Shown here piece after piece: positions 42,292-50,985 of a stretch of DNA of 64,000 bases. The first letter of the stretch is position 1; every line of letters begins with the position of its first letter. Both the position numbers and the translations under genes were made by a program. The stretch spans positions 434,001 to 498,000 of the forward strand of contig NZ_JABFTX010000001.1 in assembly GCF_021404305.1 (NCBI RefSeq), written 5' to 3'. The notes beneath the pieces were generated by a model, which was given only the letters and a program-made list of their open reading frames with translations, was not told the DNA's origin and made no database searches. Source of the stretch: Billgrantia ethanolica (GTDB lineage: Bacteria; Pseudomonadota; Gammaproteobacteria; Pseudomonadales; Halomonadaceae).

Positions 42292-45200
42292 GTGATCATC
42301 CCCCAAGACGGGCGCTTGCGGCTGGATCGTGAGCGCTTGAAGCAGCATCGCAAGCGGCTGGGCCTGAGTCAGGAGGCGCTGGCCGAGTACTGTTTCGATC
42401 GGCGCTTGTGTGTCTCCATCGCTTCCATCAAGCGGGCGGAGAGTGGCAAGGCGGTGCTGTATCGTACAGCTCGTCACTTAGCCGAGATCTATGAGGTCGA
42501 GGTCGAGGAGCTGTCGGCGGAGGCCGAGGAGGCCGCCGTTGTCGCTTCCGATATCGAGGAGATGGAAAGCGCCCGCGTACTGATCCAGCTGCACGCCGTG
42601 GCGGCCGATCCCTCGGCGCTGGCGAGCTGGGTGCAGCATTTTGGCGGCAGCCTGGAGGAAGGGGGCACGGCGCTGTTCGGGCTGCCCCGGGCTTACCGCA
42701 GCGATGCGCAGCGCGGCCTGCTGTGTGCTGCCACCCTGGTGGAGCAGGGGGTGGCCCGTGGCGTTTATCTCCAGGCCGGCCACTGGCCCACGGCTGTGTC
42801 GCTTTCCCTGTCGGGTGGGCAGAGCGGCGTGTGGGTCGAGCGTGGCGTGGCGGTGCAGCTGGCAGAGCGCTTCGTTTTTGATGATGAAGGCGGGGAGTGG
42901 CTGCGCTATCGCCAGCCCCGGGACGAGGCGAATGACGCCCGCTTCGAGCTGGTGGGGCGCCGGGTGCAGCTGGGCCAGCTGCAAGCCATTCTGGAGAGCA
43001 CCCAGGCCTACCAGGCCGGTCATCTGATCTACATCCGCGGTGTGGCCGGCATCGGCAAGACGCGCCTGAGCGCGGAGTTTGCCGAGATGGCCGCGGCCCA
43101 TGCCGATCATCACCAGGCCGAGGTGCTGGACTTCGGTACCCGAGCCGACGAAGGCCCGCTGATGCAGCTCGCGCGTTCGCTGCTGGAAACCTCTGCCGAG
43201 GCGAAAGCGGAAATTCTGGACGAGGCTCTCCTGCTGGCCCGTCTCTCGGCGCTGCGCCTGCCCATGGATCACGCCATGCTGCTGCGTCCGTTGCTGGGCT
43301 TGCCTCAGCCGGAGGAGGCGCAGTCGCTCTATGCCGCCATGACCCCGGCGACCCGCAGCCAGCGCTTGGTGCTGGCACTGCGCGATCTGCTCCTGGCGCG
43401 CTCCATTCATCGCCCGCAACTGGTGGTGGTGGAGGACCTGCACTGGGCCGACGAGGCGCTGCTGGCCACCCTCACCGGGCTGCTGCAGGGTACCCAGGAA
43501 GCGCCGGTGATCTGGCTGTTCACCTCGCGCTTGGAGCAGGACCCGCTGGAGAGCCGCCTGCGCCCGCAGCTGCCGGAGCTGCCGCTCACGCTGATCGAGC
43601 TGCCGCCGCTGCGCCCGCAAGAGGCCGAGGCCCTGGTGGCCAGCTACGGCACGGTGCCCGCCGAGCACGCCGCCCGCTGCGTGACCCAGGCCCAGGGCAA
43701 CCCGCTGTTCCTGACGCAACTGCTGCTGTTCCATCCTCATCGCAGCCTGCCGGCCAGCCTCGCCAATCTGGTACAGAGCAAGCTGGATCAGCTCACCGAT
43801 CTGGATCGTCGGGCCATGTGTATCGCCGCGGTGATGGGGCAGCGCTTCTCCCTGGCCTCGCTGCAGGAGGTGCTGGGGCAGGCCGATTATCAGCCCGAAC
43901 TCCCCCAGCGCTACAGCCTGGTGCGCCCGCTGGAAGAGGACAGCTATCGCTTCGTGCACGACCTGATCCTGCAAGGCATCTACGAGGGGATTCCCAAGAT
44001 TCAGCGCGACCGCCTGCATCTGCGCCTGGCTGCGCTCTACGGCGAGGCGGAACCGGGCTTGCGGGCGCGCCACCTGCATCGCGCGCGCTCGCTGGAGGCG
44101 CCGAATGCCTTCCTGCAGGCGGTGGTGGCGGAAATGGCTCGCTATCGCCACGAGGAGGCCATGGCGCTGCTGAGGGATTGCCGCGCCATTGATTACGCGC
44201 CCAAGGATGAGTACCGGCTGATGCTGCTGCAGGGCCAGGTGGCGATGGCCACCGGGCAGATCCAGGCGGCGCGGGAGCACTTCGAGGCGGCGCGCAGCTT
44301 CGCCCGGGAAGAGCGTCAGCGCATCACGGCCGATCTGTGGCTGGCCCGGGTGCTGAATATGCTCGATGCGCTGGCGGCGGAGGAGGCGATTCTCGACGGT
44401 CTGCTGCCCCTGGCCGAGGCGCTGGAGGACCCCTTGCCCCTGGCCGAGGCGCTCTATCTCAAGGGCAATCTCTATTTCCCCCGGGGCGACTTTGCCACCA
44501 GCCGCGCCTATCACACCCGCGCCCTGGAGCAGGCCCGCCGTGGCGGCGACGTGCGCACCGAGATCCAGGCCCTGAGCGGGCTGGGCGATGCGCACTATGC
44601 CGAGGGGCAGATGCGCAGCACCCTCGAGCTGTTCGATCACTGCGTATCGCTGTGCCGAACCCATGGCCACGCCGATCTGGAGGCTTCCAACCTGTTCATG
44701 CTGGGCACCGCCCGCATCTACGCCAACCAGACCGAAGCGGCGCTGGCCGATTGTTTCGATGCCGCCGAGCTGGGCAAGCGGGTCGGCAATCGCCGTGCCG
44801 AGGTGGTGGCGCGGCTCACGGCGGGGTGGATTCTGCTCTCCCAGGGCGAGCCTTATGCGGCGGACGAGCAGATCGAACAGGCGCTGACGGTGGCGCGTGG
44901 CCTGGGCTCCGGTCGCTTCGAGGCGTTCCTGCTGGAGAGTCGCTCTCGGGTCGAATTGATCACCGGGCGGCTGGCCGAGGCGCGAGCCAGCATCGAGCGT
45001 GCCTGGCAACTGGTTGAGCAGCACGGCCTGAAGGCCTTTATCGGCCCCTGGGTGCTGGGCACCCGGGCGTTGCTGGAAGAGCAGATCGAGACGCGCCTGG
45101 CGACGCTACAAGAGGGCGAAGCGCTGCTGGATGCCGGCTGCGTGGGGCACAACGGCTATCGCTTTCTGATCGCGGCGGCGGAGGTCAGTCTGCTCGACGG

Positions 45201-45447
45201 GCGCCCGGAAGCGGCTCGCCACTATGCCCGACGCCTGACCCAGCTGATGGGGGCGGAGCCCTGTGCCTGGGGCGAGCATCACCGCGCCCTGATCGAGGCC
45301 CACGCCGACTGGCTGGAGAGCGGAGGCGAGCATGGCGAGGTGGGCGGCGAGTCGAGCGCTCAGGCCGTCCTAGAGGCTTGCTGGCAGCAGGGTGAAGCCG
45401 CCGGCCTGCGGATGACCCTGCCTTGTCTGGCTGCTGGGCGGCGCTAA
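42292..45447 (+). CDS. large STAND-type ATPase regulator (XRE HTH-AAA-TPR)
   Basis: 1051 residues from the GTG at 42292. An N-terminal helix-turn-helix (LKQHRKRLGLSQEALAEYCF to SIKRAESGKAVLYRTARHLA) is followed by a linker, then an AAA/NACHT-like ATPase with Walker A GVAGIGKTR (about 250-258) and Walker B LVVVEDLHWAD (about 376-386), then from about 580 a helical TPR-type array (AEALYLKGNLYFPRGDFATS; IQALSGLGDAHYAEGQMRST). The layout resembles MalT/AfsR-type signal-transducing ATPases. It probably controls adjacent genes. A decayed copy of its first 80 codons lies 960 bases upstream. Its last 78 bases overlap the oppositely oriented oxidoreductase gene. Confidence 0.85.
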   Translation: MIIPQDGRLRLDRERLKQHRKRLGLSQEALAEYCFDRRLCVSIASIKRAESGKAVLYRTARHLAEIYEVEVEELSAEAEEAAVVASDIEEMESARVLIQLHAVAADPSALASWVQHFGGSLEEGGTALFGLPRAYRSDAQRGLLCAATLVEQGVARGVYLQAGHWPTAVSLSLSGGQSGVWVERGVAVQLAERFVFDDEGGEWLRYRQPRDEANDARFELVGRRVQLGQLQAILESTQAYQAGHLIYIRGVAGIGKTRLSAEFAEMAAAHADHHQAEVLDFGTRADEGPLMQLARSLLETSAEAKAEILDEALLLARLSALRLPMDHAMLLRPLLGLPQPEEAQSLYAAMTPATRSQRLVLALRDLLLARSIHRPQLVVVEDLHWADEALLATLTGLLQGTQEAPVIWLFTSRLEQDPLESRLRPQLPELPLTLIELPPLRPQEAEALVASYGTVPAEHAARCVTQAQGNPLFLTQLLLFHPHRSLPASLANLVQSKLDQLTDLDRRAMCIAAVMGQRFSLASLQEVLGQADYQPELPQRYSLVRPLEEDSYRFVHDLILQGIYEGIPKIQRDRLHLRLAALYGEAEPGLRARHLHRARSLEAPNAFLQAVVAEMARYRHEEAMALLRDCRAIDYAPKDEYRLMLLQGQVAMATGQIQAAREHFEAARSFAREERQRITADLWLARVLNMLDALAAEEAILDGLLPLAEALEDPLPLAEALYLKGNLYFPRGDFATSRAYHTRALEQARRGGDVRTEIQALSGLGDAHYAEGQMRSTLELFDHCVSLCRTHGHADLEASNLFMLGTARIYANQTEAALADCFDAAELGKRVGNRRAEVVARLTAGWILLSQGEPYAADEQIEQALTVARGLGSGRFEAFLLESRSRVELITGRLAEARASIERAWQLVEQHGLKAFIGPWVLGTRALLEEQIETRLATLQEGEALLDAGCVGHNGYRFLIAAAEVSLLDGRPEAARHYARRLTQLMGAEPCAWGEHHRALIEAHADWLESGGEHGEVGGESSAQAVLEACWQQGEAAGLRMTLPCLAAGRR

Positions 45448-47097
45448 GCGCAGCGGATTGGCGCGACGCTCCGGCGCTGCCAGCAGCAGCGCGACGAGAT
45501 GCGCCGACTGCTCCAGGCACTGCTCCTGCAGGCCGGCACCGCGGGTCCAGCCGCCGGCGAACAGCAGCGGGCAGACGTCCTGCCGGCCCTCGAAACGCTT
45601 GCGCGCGGTGCTCTGGTTGTAGCGCTCTATCTCCGCCTGCGCCTCGAGGCACTCGGCATCCAGCACGTTGTGCTTGAACAGGGTCCAGGCCTTGGCTTCC
45701 AGTGCACTCTCCATCGGCGGCAGCCGGTCGCGGTAGCCGGACTCGCCGGGGGCGGCACCCGCCAGCGCGACGGGAACGTCCAGCGGCGCGGGGTGGCGGT
45801 CGAGCATCTCGCCGCGGGGAATCCGGTTCAGGTCATCCACCAGGGAGACGAAGTACTGCGGCAGGCCCGCCCGGTCGTAGCAGGGGTTCTCGGCATCGTT
45901 CTGATGGCGATTCGCCACGTAGTCGATGCGGTAGGGGAAGAAGGTGTCCTCGGGGTTGCGCACTTCGATGTTGTAGGTGCGCCACAGGTTGCGATTGGGC
46001 GGCAGCCGAGCGGCGGAGGTATGGCAGACCCCGAAGCTGCGGGTGTAGCGCACCTTGCCGAGAATGTGCTGCAGTTCCCGCTGGGTGTCGCTCAGGCCAT
46101 CGCCGAAGGTCAGTAGCGGCAGGGCGTCTTCGGCATGCGTGGCCATGATCAGCAGGTCTGCTTCCCAGCGGCGCTCGCCGGGTGCACGCTCCGTCAGCGT
46201 CACGCCCTGGGTCGAGAGGCTGGCTTCCACCTCGATACCGCGCAGGATCTTCACCTGCGGCCCCGGTGTCAGCGGATTGACCAGATGCGCCGCCAGCGCC
46301 TCCAGCCAGTGCTGGGCGCCGTGCTCGAAGTAGCGGCGGTCCGGCGGCGAGCCGCCTTCCTGAATGCGGTAGTACTCGAAGGGCGCCTGCAGCGGCATGC
46401 CGCCCGGGCCGCGGTCGTCGGCGAAGTACATGGCCGAGATGCGGGGGTAGTAGATGCTGTGGCGAATGCGCTCCAGCCGGGCCGATAGCTCGGGGTCGTC
46501 CCAGTCGATGGTGGCGCTCAACTGCTCCGCCGCTTCGCCCAGCATATCGGCGGGAGCGGCCACGCAGCCATCGAAGAAGTCATCCACCGTATAGCGCGGG
46601 GTAATGCGCCGGCTCTCCACCAGATTGATGGCGCTGCGGTGAACCACGGCGATCAGCATCGCCACCCGCCCCCCATCGACCAGGCTCAGCTCATGGGCCG
46701 GATCGCTCACGCCGCGCACCAGATCCCGGTCGTCGGTGAGGGCGATGCTGCCGTCGCGGCTGAAGTAGCACTCGGTATTCTCCAGCGGCTTCATGCGCTC
46801 CAACTCACCGATCTCGGCGAGTATCGTGCGCAGGCGGTGGTAGGTGGCCAGGTTGACGTCATTCACCCCCAGGTCGGCCCAGCGGCGGTAGGGCGTCTCG
46901 GGTTTGCCCGGCATGCGCCGATTGCCCAGGTCGACCCACACCGTCTCCGCGTTGCCGCCCAGGGTGGCCTTGCGCTCGAACAGGGTGATCTCGATCTGCC
47001 GGGCCGCCTCGCTGCCGAACTTCTGTAGGTAGTAAGCCAGCGACAGGCCGGAAACCCCGCCGCCAATGATGGCGACCCGCAGCGGTGCATGGTCCAT
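45370..47097 (-). CDS. FAD-dependent oxidoreductase (NAD(P)-binding Rossmann type)
   Basis: 575 residues. The N-terminal dinucleotide fold is VAIIGGGVSGLSLAYYLQKFG with an acidic residue after FER (ITLFERKATLGGNAETVW), as in amine oxidase and desaturase-like flavoproteins. The C-terminal FAD contact is LLFAGGWTRGAGLQEQCLEQSAHL. The substrate is unknown. Its C-terminal 25 residues overlap the 3' end of the STAND regulator on the other strand. It is divergent from the VapA-like gene across a motif-rich 237-base spacer, suggesting joint control. Confidence 0.82.
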   Translation of the reverse strand: MDHAPLRVAIIGGGVSGLSLAYYLQKFGSEAARQIEITLFERKATLGGNAETVWVDLGNRRMPGKPETPYRRWADLGVNDVNLATYHRLRTILAEIGELERMKPLENTECYFSRDGSIALTDDRDLVRGVSDPAHELSLVDGGRVAMLIAVVHRSAINLVESRRITPRYTVDDFFDGCVAAPADMLGEAAEQLSATIDWDDPELSARLERIRHSIYYPRISAMYFADDRGPGGMPLQAPFEYYRIQEGGSPPDRRYFEHGAQHWLEALAAHLVNPLTPGPQVKILRGIEVEASLSTQGVTLTERAPGERRWEADLLIMATHAEDALPLLTFGDGLSDTQRELQHILGKVRYTRSFGVCHTSAARLPPNRNLWRTYNIEVRNPEDTFFPYRIDYVANRHQNDAENPCYDRAGLPQYFVSLVDDLNRIPRGEMLDRHPAPLDVPVALAGAAPGESGYRDRLPPMESALEAKAWTLFKHNVLDAECLEAQAEIERYNQSTARKRFEGRQDVCPLLFAGGWTRGAGLQEQCLEQSAHLVALLLAAPERRANPLRLAPPSSQTRQGHPQAGGFTLLPASL

Positions 47098-47167
47098 GGT
47101 GACGCCCCCAGTCGTTGTTTTCCTAAGAATCCCTCAAGAGGATGGTGTAACCAAGGGGGTGAGACGA

Positions 47168-47332
47168 GGTGATACCGAAGTGATCCGTTGCGCTTCGTGG
47201 GGCTGATACCGGCGTTCGTGGTGATACCGAGCTGATGCGGTCGGTATGAGATTCCTCAACTGGAATGACTAGGGCAGTAAGCCGCGGTCGAGGTCCGACC
47301 GCCATTTCCAGAACAACATACGAGGTATCACC
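47168..47332. promoter_or_regulatory. repeated TGATACC motifs before the VapA-like gene
   Basis: GGTGATACCGAAGTGAT (47168-47184) and GGTGATACCGAGCTGAT (47220-47236) are near-identical direct repeats; GGCTGATACCGG (47201-47212) is a third, and GGTATCACC (47324-47332) is the same motif inverted, overlapping the ribosome site GAGG. The first and last copies are exactly complementary over 9 bases. They could be regulator sites, an RNA structure masking the ribosome site, or both. Confidence 0.55.
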
Positions 47333-47334
47333 CC

Positions 47335-47775
47335 ATGAACGCTCCGCAAACCATCGACAAGCAGCTGATTGCCCACGACTTCCGTGTCGCCATGCATGGC
47401 AAGCTCGAGCCCGAGAAGATCGACGATGTCGCCCAGACACTGGTTGCTTCCGAAACGGCCTATCCCGCCAACGGCAGCGTGGCCAGCCTGATCTTCTATC
47501 TGAAGTTCCAGGTCAATATCACCAATGGCGGCAAGACCTTCGACGGCAATGCTGGAGGCGCCTCCTCACCGGGCGGCGGCGCACTCTTCGGGCACGTCTA
47601 CACCAACGATCTCGAGCGGCTTTATCGCGACACCGTGAGCTTCGAGTTCCAAGGCACGCCGGTCTACCTGAGCATCCTGTTCTTCGACAGCCACAGCAAA
47701 CTGCTGGGCCACTTCCAGTCGGGGGCAGTCTCCACCGTCACCGGTGTTGGAGGTGGCAAAGGCAAGTGGCATTGA
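47335..47775 (+). CDS. VapA-like protein (Rhodococcus virulence-associated protein family)
   Basis: 146 residues. The C-terminal 90 residues resemble the beta-barrel core of Rhodococcus equi Vap proteins: SPGGGALFGHVYTNDLERLY, VYLSILFFDSHSKLLGHFQSG and the ending VGGGKGKWH. As far as I recall, Vap proteins carry a signal peptide; this one begins MNAPQTIDKQLIAHDFRVAM with no signal sequence, so it may be cytoplasmic. Finding such a protein in a gammaproteobacterium is unusual. Function unknown. A strong terminator follows, and a divergent flavoprotein gene lies upstream. Confidence 0.7.
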   Translation: MNAPQTIDKQLIAHDFRVAMHGKLEPEKIDDVAQTLVASETAYPANGSVASLIFYLKFQVNITNGGKTFDGNAGGASSPGGGALFGHVYTNDLERLYRDTVSFEFQGTPVYLSILFFDSHSKLLGHFQSGAVSTVTGVGGGKGKWH

Positions 47776-47806
47776 GCTGTGTACTTGTTCCTTACTTGGT
47801 CAACAA

Positions 47807-47830
47807 CCGGGGGCGCTTAGGCGCCCCCGG
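47807..47830 (+). terminator. intrinsic terminator of the VapA-like gene
   Basis: CCGGGGGCGC (47807-47816), loop TTAG, GCGCCCCCGG (47821-47830), followed by CTTTGTT. Confidence 0.85.
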
Positions 47831-48002
47831 CTTTGTTAGGCGTCAATAAAATGTCTATGTCTTTTTGTACGTTGTTGTCAACGTTTCTGATGATTAGGAT
47901 TGGCTGATATGTTCCAACTGAATAAAGTTGTTAGGGTTACGGCGTAAGAAAATATTTGAGGTTATTGTAAGAAACTTAGAAAATTCACAGCTGAGTAAAG
48001 TT

Positions 48003-48536
48003 ATGACCGATTTCGATTTCTGGAAAAGACAATATCAAGACACCTGGGGGCGGTCATCTCAAAGGGAGACTGACATTGCCGAGTATCTAGCCCATGAGTC
48101 TGGTGCGTGCATTGTCCCTGTGGGGCTGGGGGCCGGAAGCACAACCTTCCTCCCCGGCCCGGCATCATCACATGGGGCATCAAAGGGGGACGCTGATCTT
48201 ATGGTAAAGGGAACGGATATCTACCTCGAAGTGACCGGGCCGCTTGTGCAAAGTGTCGATCACAACCAAGGCCTTTGGGTGAGGCCGGACAAGGTTGAAA
48301 ATGCCAGGCAGAACATGCAATCGAAAGAGACCTGGGTCGTGCATCACCTGCCAAAAGGGGATTTGATCCGAGTCATACTGCTCGGAGAAGAATTTTTTCA
48401 AGCCTTGAAAGCCGGAGACTTCTCCATTGTGTCACCGCGCATTCGCGGGAACCAAGAGCAATATTACGAGATTCCGGCGACACACCGATGCGTTCAACCT
48501 TGCAACGCATTGCTTGAAAGACTGGGCCGGAAGTGA
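48003..48536 (+). CDS. unknown protein, possible PD-(D/E)XK-like fold
   Basis: 177 residues from the ATG at 48003; the frame is open from a TTG at 47928. SQRETDIAEYLAHESGACIVP followed by SKGDADLMVKGTDIYLEVTGP gives E...D-x-D...ExT, reminiscent of PD-(D/E)XK nucleases with the last lysine replaced by threonine. I do not recognise the family otherwise. It is AT-richer than neighbours, stands between two terminators, and may be a recently acquired gene. Confidence 0.6.
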   Translation: MTDFDFWKRQYQDTWGRSSQRETDIAEYLAHESGACIVPVGLGAGSTTFLPGPASSHGASKGDADLMVKGTDIYLEVTGPLVQSVDHNQGLWVRPDKVENARQNMQSKETWVVHHLPKGDLIRVILLGEEFFQALKAGDFSIVSPRIRGNQEQYYEIPATHRCVQPCNALLERLGRK

Positions 48537-48579
48537 CCAAGCCTATGCCTGGTGTGGCGGTATTCGCCTGATCCTACGC

Positions 48580-48612
48580 CCCTGAGCCAGACCATCTGAC
48601 TCAGGGTTTTTT
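48580..48612 (+). terminator. intrinsic terminator upstream of the T6SS island
   Basis: CCCTGAG (48580-48586), loop, CTCAGGG (48600-48606), then six T residues (48607-48612). The hairpin and the following TTTCTG resemble the terminator at 62025-62060 on the far side of the island. Confidence 0.85.
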
Positions 48613-48825
48613 CGTTTCTGTTGCTTGTCGTCAGTACAACATACCCAGTCGAGTGGTTCGATCGGCCGGCGGCACTCACTCTCCTTTGTAAGCCATTTCT
48701 TACATTCTTATCAGCGAAGCGCCACAGATACGCTTGGCTGCGATTGGTATGCTTTGCTGCGCGAAAAAGCGTGCGTACGCAAAACGACCAATAACATCGA
48801 GTACTTCCAGCCGCAGGGAGGCGAC

Positions 48826-50985
48826 ATGGCCAAGGCCACCGGTTTGCATTTCACTCTGACCTTGCCCGATACCGAGGGCCTGGCGGTCATCGAGTTCACC
48901 CACCGGGAACGGCTCTCCGCCCCCTTCAAGCTCACGGTGCGCTTCGCCAGCCGTAACGGTAGCCTCTCCGCCCGCGACATCCTCGACCGCGAGGCCACCC
49001 TGACGATCTGGCAGGACGACGAGATGCTGCGCCAGGTGAACGGCATCGTCAGCGAGTTCGCCCGTGGCGACCGCGGCCACCGCCACACCTTCTACCGGAT
49101 CGAGATCCGTCCCGCCCTGTGGCGCCTCGGCCTGCGCCAGAACTCGCGCATCTTCCAGGAGGTTTCGCCGCTCACGGTACTCAACACCCTGTGCGACGAG
49201 CACGGGCTGACCGATCTCGCCTTCGCCGCCACCCGTGAACCCGAGCCTCGGGAGTACCTCACGCAGTATCGGGAAGACGATCTTGCCTTCGTCGAGCGTC
49301 TGGCCGCCGAAGAGGGGCTGTTCTACTTCCATGAGTTCTTCGAGACCGGTGGCGAGACACCCAGCGCTGCCCACCGCCTGGTGTTCGCCGACGCGCCTCA
49401 GGTGCTGAGCCACCTGGGCGAGCGTACCTACCACGGTCGCGCCGGGGGCACGCCGCCGGCCCGTCATGTGCGCAAGCTGCAGCAGCATGCCCGGGTCGCC
49501 CCGGCCTCGGCCACGCTCAAGGACTACTCGTTCAAGAAGCCTGCCTACGGCCAGTTACACGACCACGCCGCACGCGATCTTGAGGCGCACGGCCAGCGTG
49601 GCGTCGTTGATACAGGGTACGAGCACTACGACTACCCCGGGCGCTACAAGGCCGACGCCTCCGGCCAGGCCTTCACTCGTATTCGTCTCGAAGCGCTGCG
49701 TCGCGGTGCCAACACCGCCGATGCCGAGAGCGACCTGCCCGAACTCGCCCCGGGTACCCGCTTCACGCTCACCGACCATGACCTCGACGAGCTCAACCGC
49801 GACTGGCAGGTGCTTGGTGTCATTCACCACGGCAAGCAGCCCCAGGCCCTGGAAGAGGACGGCTTCGTTCAGGGCAGCGAGCAAGCCGACCAAGGCGGCA
49901 TGACCAAGTATCACAACGAGCTGGTGCTGATGCCCGCCGACCAGGCCTGGCGCCCCCAGCCCAACCCCCGCCCTCGGGTCGACGGCCCCCAGATCGCCTT
50001 CGTCGTCGGCCCTGAAGGCGAAGAGATCTATTGCGACGAGCACGGCCGGGTCAAGGTGCAGTTCCCCTGGGATCGCTATGCCGAGCCCAACGAAACGGCA
50101 AGTGCCTGGCTGAGAGTGAGTCAGGACTGGGCCGGCGGCGGCTACGGCAGCATGGCGATTCCGAGGATCGGCCATGAGGTCCTCGTCAGCTACCTGGAGG
50201 GCGATCCCGATCAACCGCTGATTACCGGACGGATCTACAACGCCGTCAGTACACCGCCCTACGAACTGCCGGCGCACAAGACCCGCACCGTCATCCGCAC
50301 CCAGAGTCACCAAGGCGAAGGATTCAACGAACTGCGCTTCGATGACGAAGCCGGCCAGGAGCAGATCTGGCTGCACGCTCAGAAAGACCTGGAATTGCTG
50401 ACCCACAACGACCGCACCGAAGAGATCGGCCACGACAGCCATCTCACCGTGCACCGCAACCGCGTCAGCGAGATCCACGCCGACGACCACCTCACCGTGC
50501 GCGGCCAGCGCCACCTCAAGGTCGACGGCGACGACCACCTCATCGTCGGCGCCTCGCGCCACGAAAAGACCGCCCGCGCCCAGCTCGTCGAAGCCGGCCA
50601 GGAGATCCACCACCAGGCCGGCAGCAAGACCGTGATCGACGCCGGTGCCGAGATCACCCTCAAGGCCGGCGGCAGCTTCCTCAAGCTCGACCCCAGCGGC
50701 ATCACCATCGTCGGCGCCCAGGTCAAGATCAACTCCGGTGGCAGCCCCGGCTCGGGGAGTGGGCAGGGGGCGGCGGCACCTGAACTGCCTCGGCGTGCTG
50801 AAGGGGAAGAGCATTCTCGTATCGCCTTCTCGGGCAACGGGCCCAGTCAGCAGGCCCAACTGGTCGAGGCGGAAGGGCTGGGAGAGCGAGCGTTTCTCGT
50901 CGACGTCACCAGCGGCGGGCAGGATGGTCAGCAGGTTCGGCTACGTAAGGCACGAACCCGGACGAATGGGGAGCAGAAGGGATGA
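48826..50985 (+). CDS. tssI: type VI secretion spike protein VgrG
   Basis: 719 residues from the ATG at 48826 (GGGAGG five bases upstream). The N-terminal gp27-like half has [20 protein letters not shown] and [24 protein letters not shown]. The gp5-like OB region has [20 protein letters not shown] and [27 protein letters not shown], followed by the beta-helical repeats of the needle (about 560-650). The last 70 residues ([20 protein letters not shown] onwards) are variable and may dock the effector. The stop overlaps the effector start by ATGA. It delivers the downstream effector through the T6SS tube. Confidence 0.95.
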   Translation: MAKATGLHFTLTLPDTEGLAVIEFTHRERLSAPFKLTVRFASRNGSLSARDILDREATLTIWQDDEMLRQVNGIVSEFARGDRGHRHTFYRIEIRPALWRLGLRQNSRIFQEVSPLTVLNTLCDEHGLTDLAFAATREPEPREYLTQYREDDLAFVERLAAEEGLFYFHEFFETGGETPSAAHRLVFADAPQVLSHLGERTYHGRAGGTPPARHVRKLQQHARVAPASATLKDYSFKKPAYGQLHDHAARDLEAHGQRGVVDTGYEHYDYPGRYKADASGQAFTRIRLEALRRGANTADAESDLPELAPGTRFTLTDHDLDELNRDWQVLGVIHHGKQPQALEEDGFVQGSEQADQGGMTKYHNELVLMPADQAWRPQPNPRPRVDGPQIAFVVGPEGEEIYCDEHGRVKVQFPWDRYAEPNETASAWLRVSQDWAGGGYGSMAIPRIGHEVLVSYLEGDPDQPLITGRIYNAVSTPPYELPAHKTRTVIRTQSHQGEGFNELRFDDEAGQEQIWLHAQKDLELLTHNDRTEEIGHDSHLTVHRNRVSEIHADDHLTVRGQRHLKVDGDDHLIVGASRHEKTARAQLVEAGQEIHHQAGSKTVIDAGAEITLKAGGSFLKLDPSGITIVGAQVKINSGGSPGSGSGQGAAAPELPRRAEGEEHSRIAFSGNGPSQQAQLVEAEGLGERAFLVDVTSGGQDGQQVRLRKARTRTNGEQKG

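Noticed and set aside
47800..47842. GTTAGGC after the terminator of the VapA-like gene as a further attC core
   Set aside because: The matching left box GCCTAAC is absent downstream of the next gene, and the hairpin is fully explained as an intrinsic terminator.
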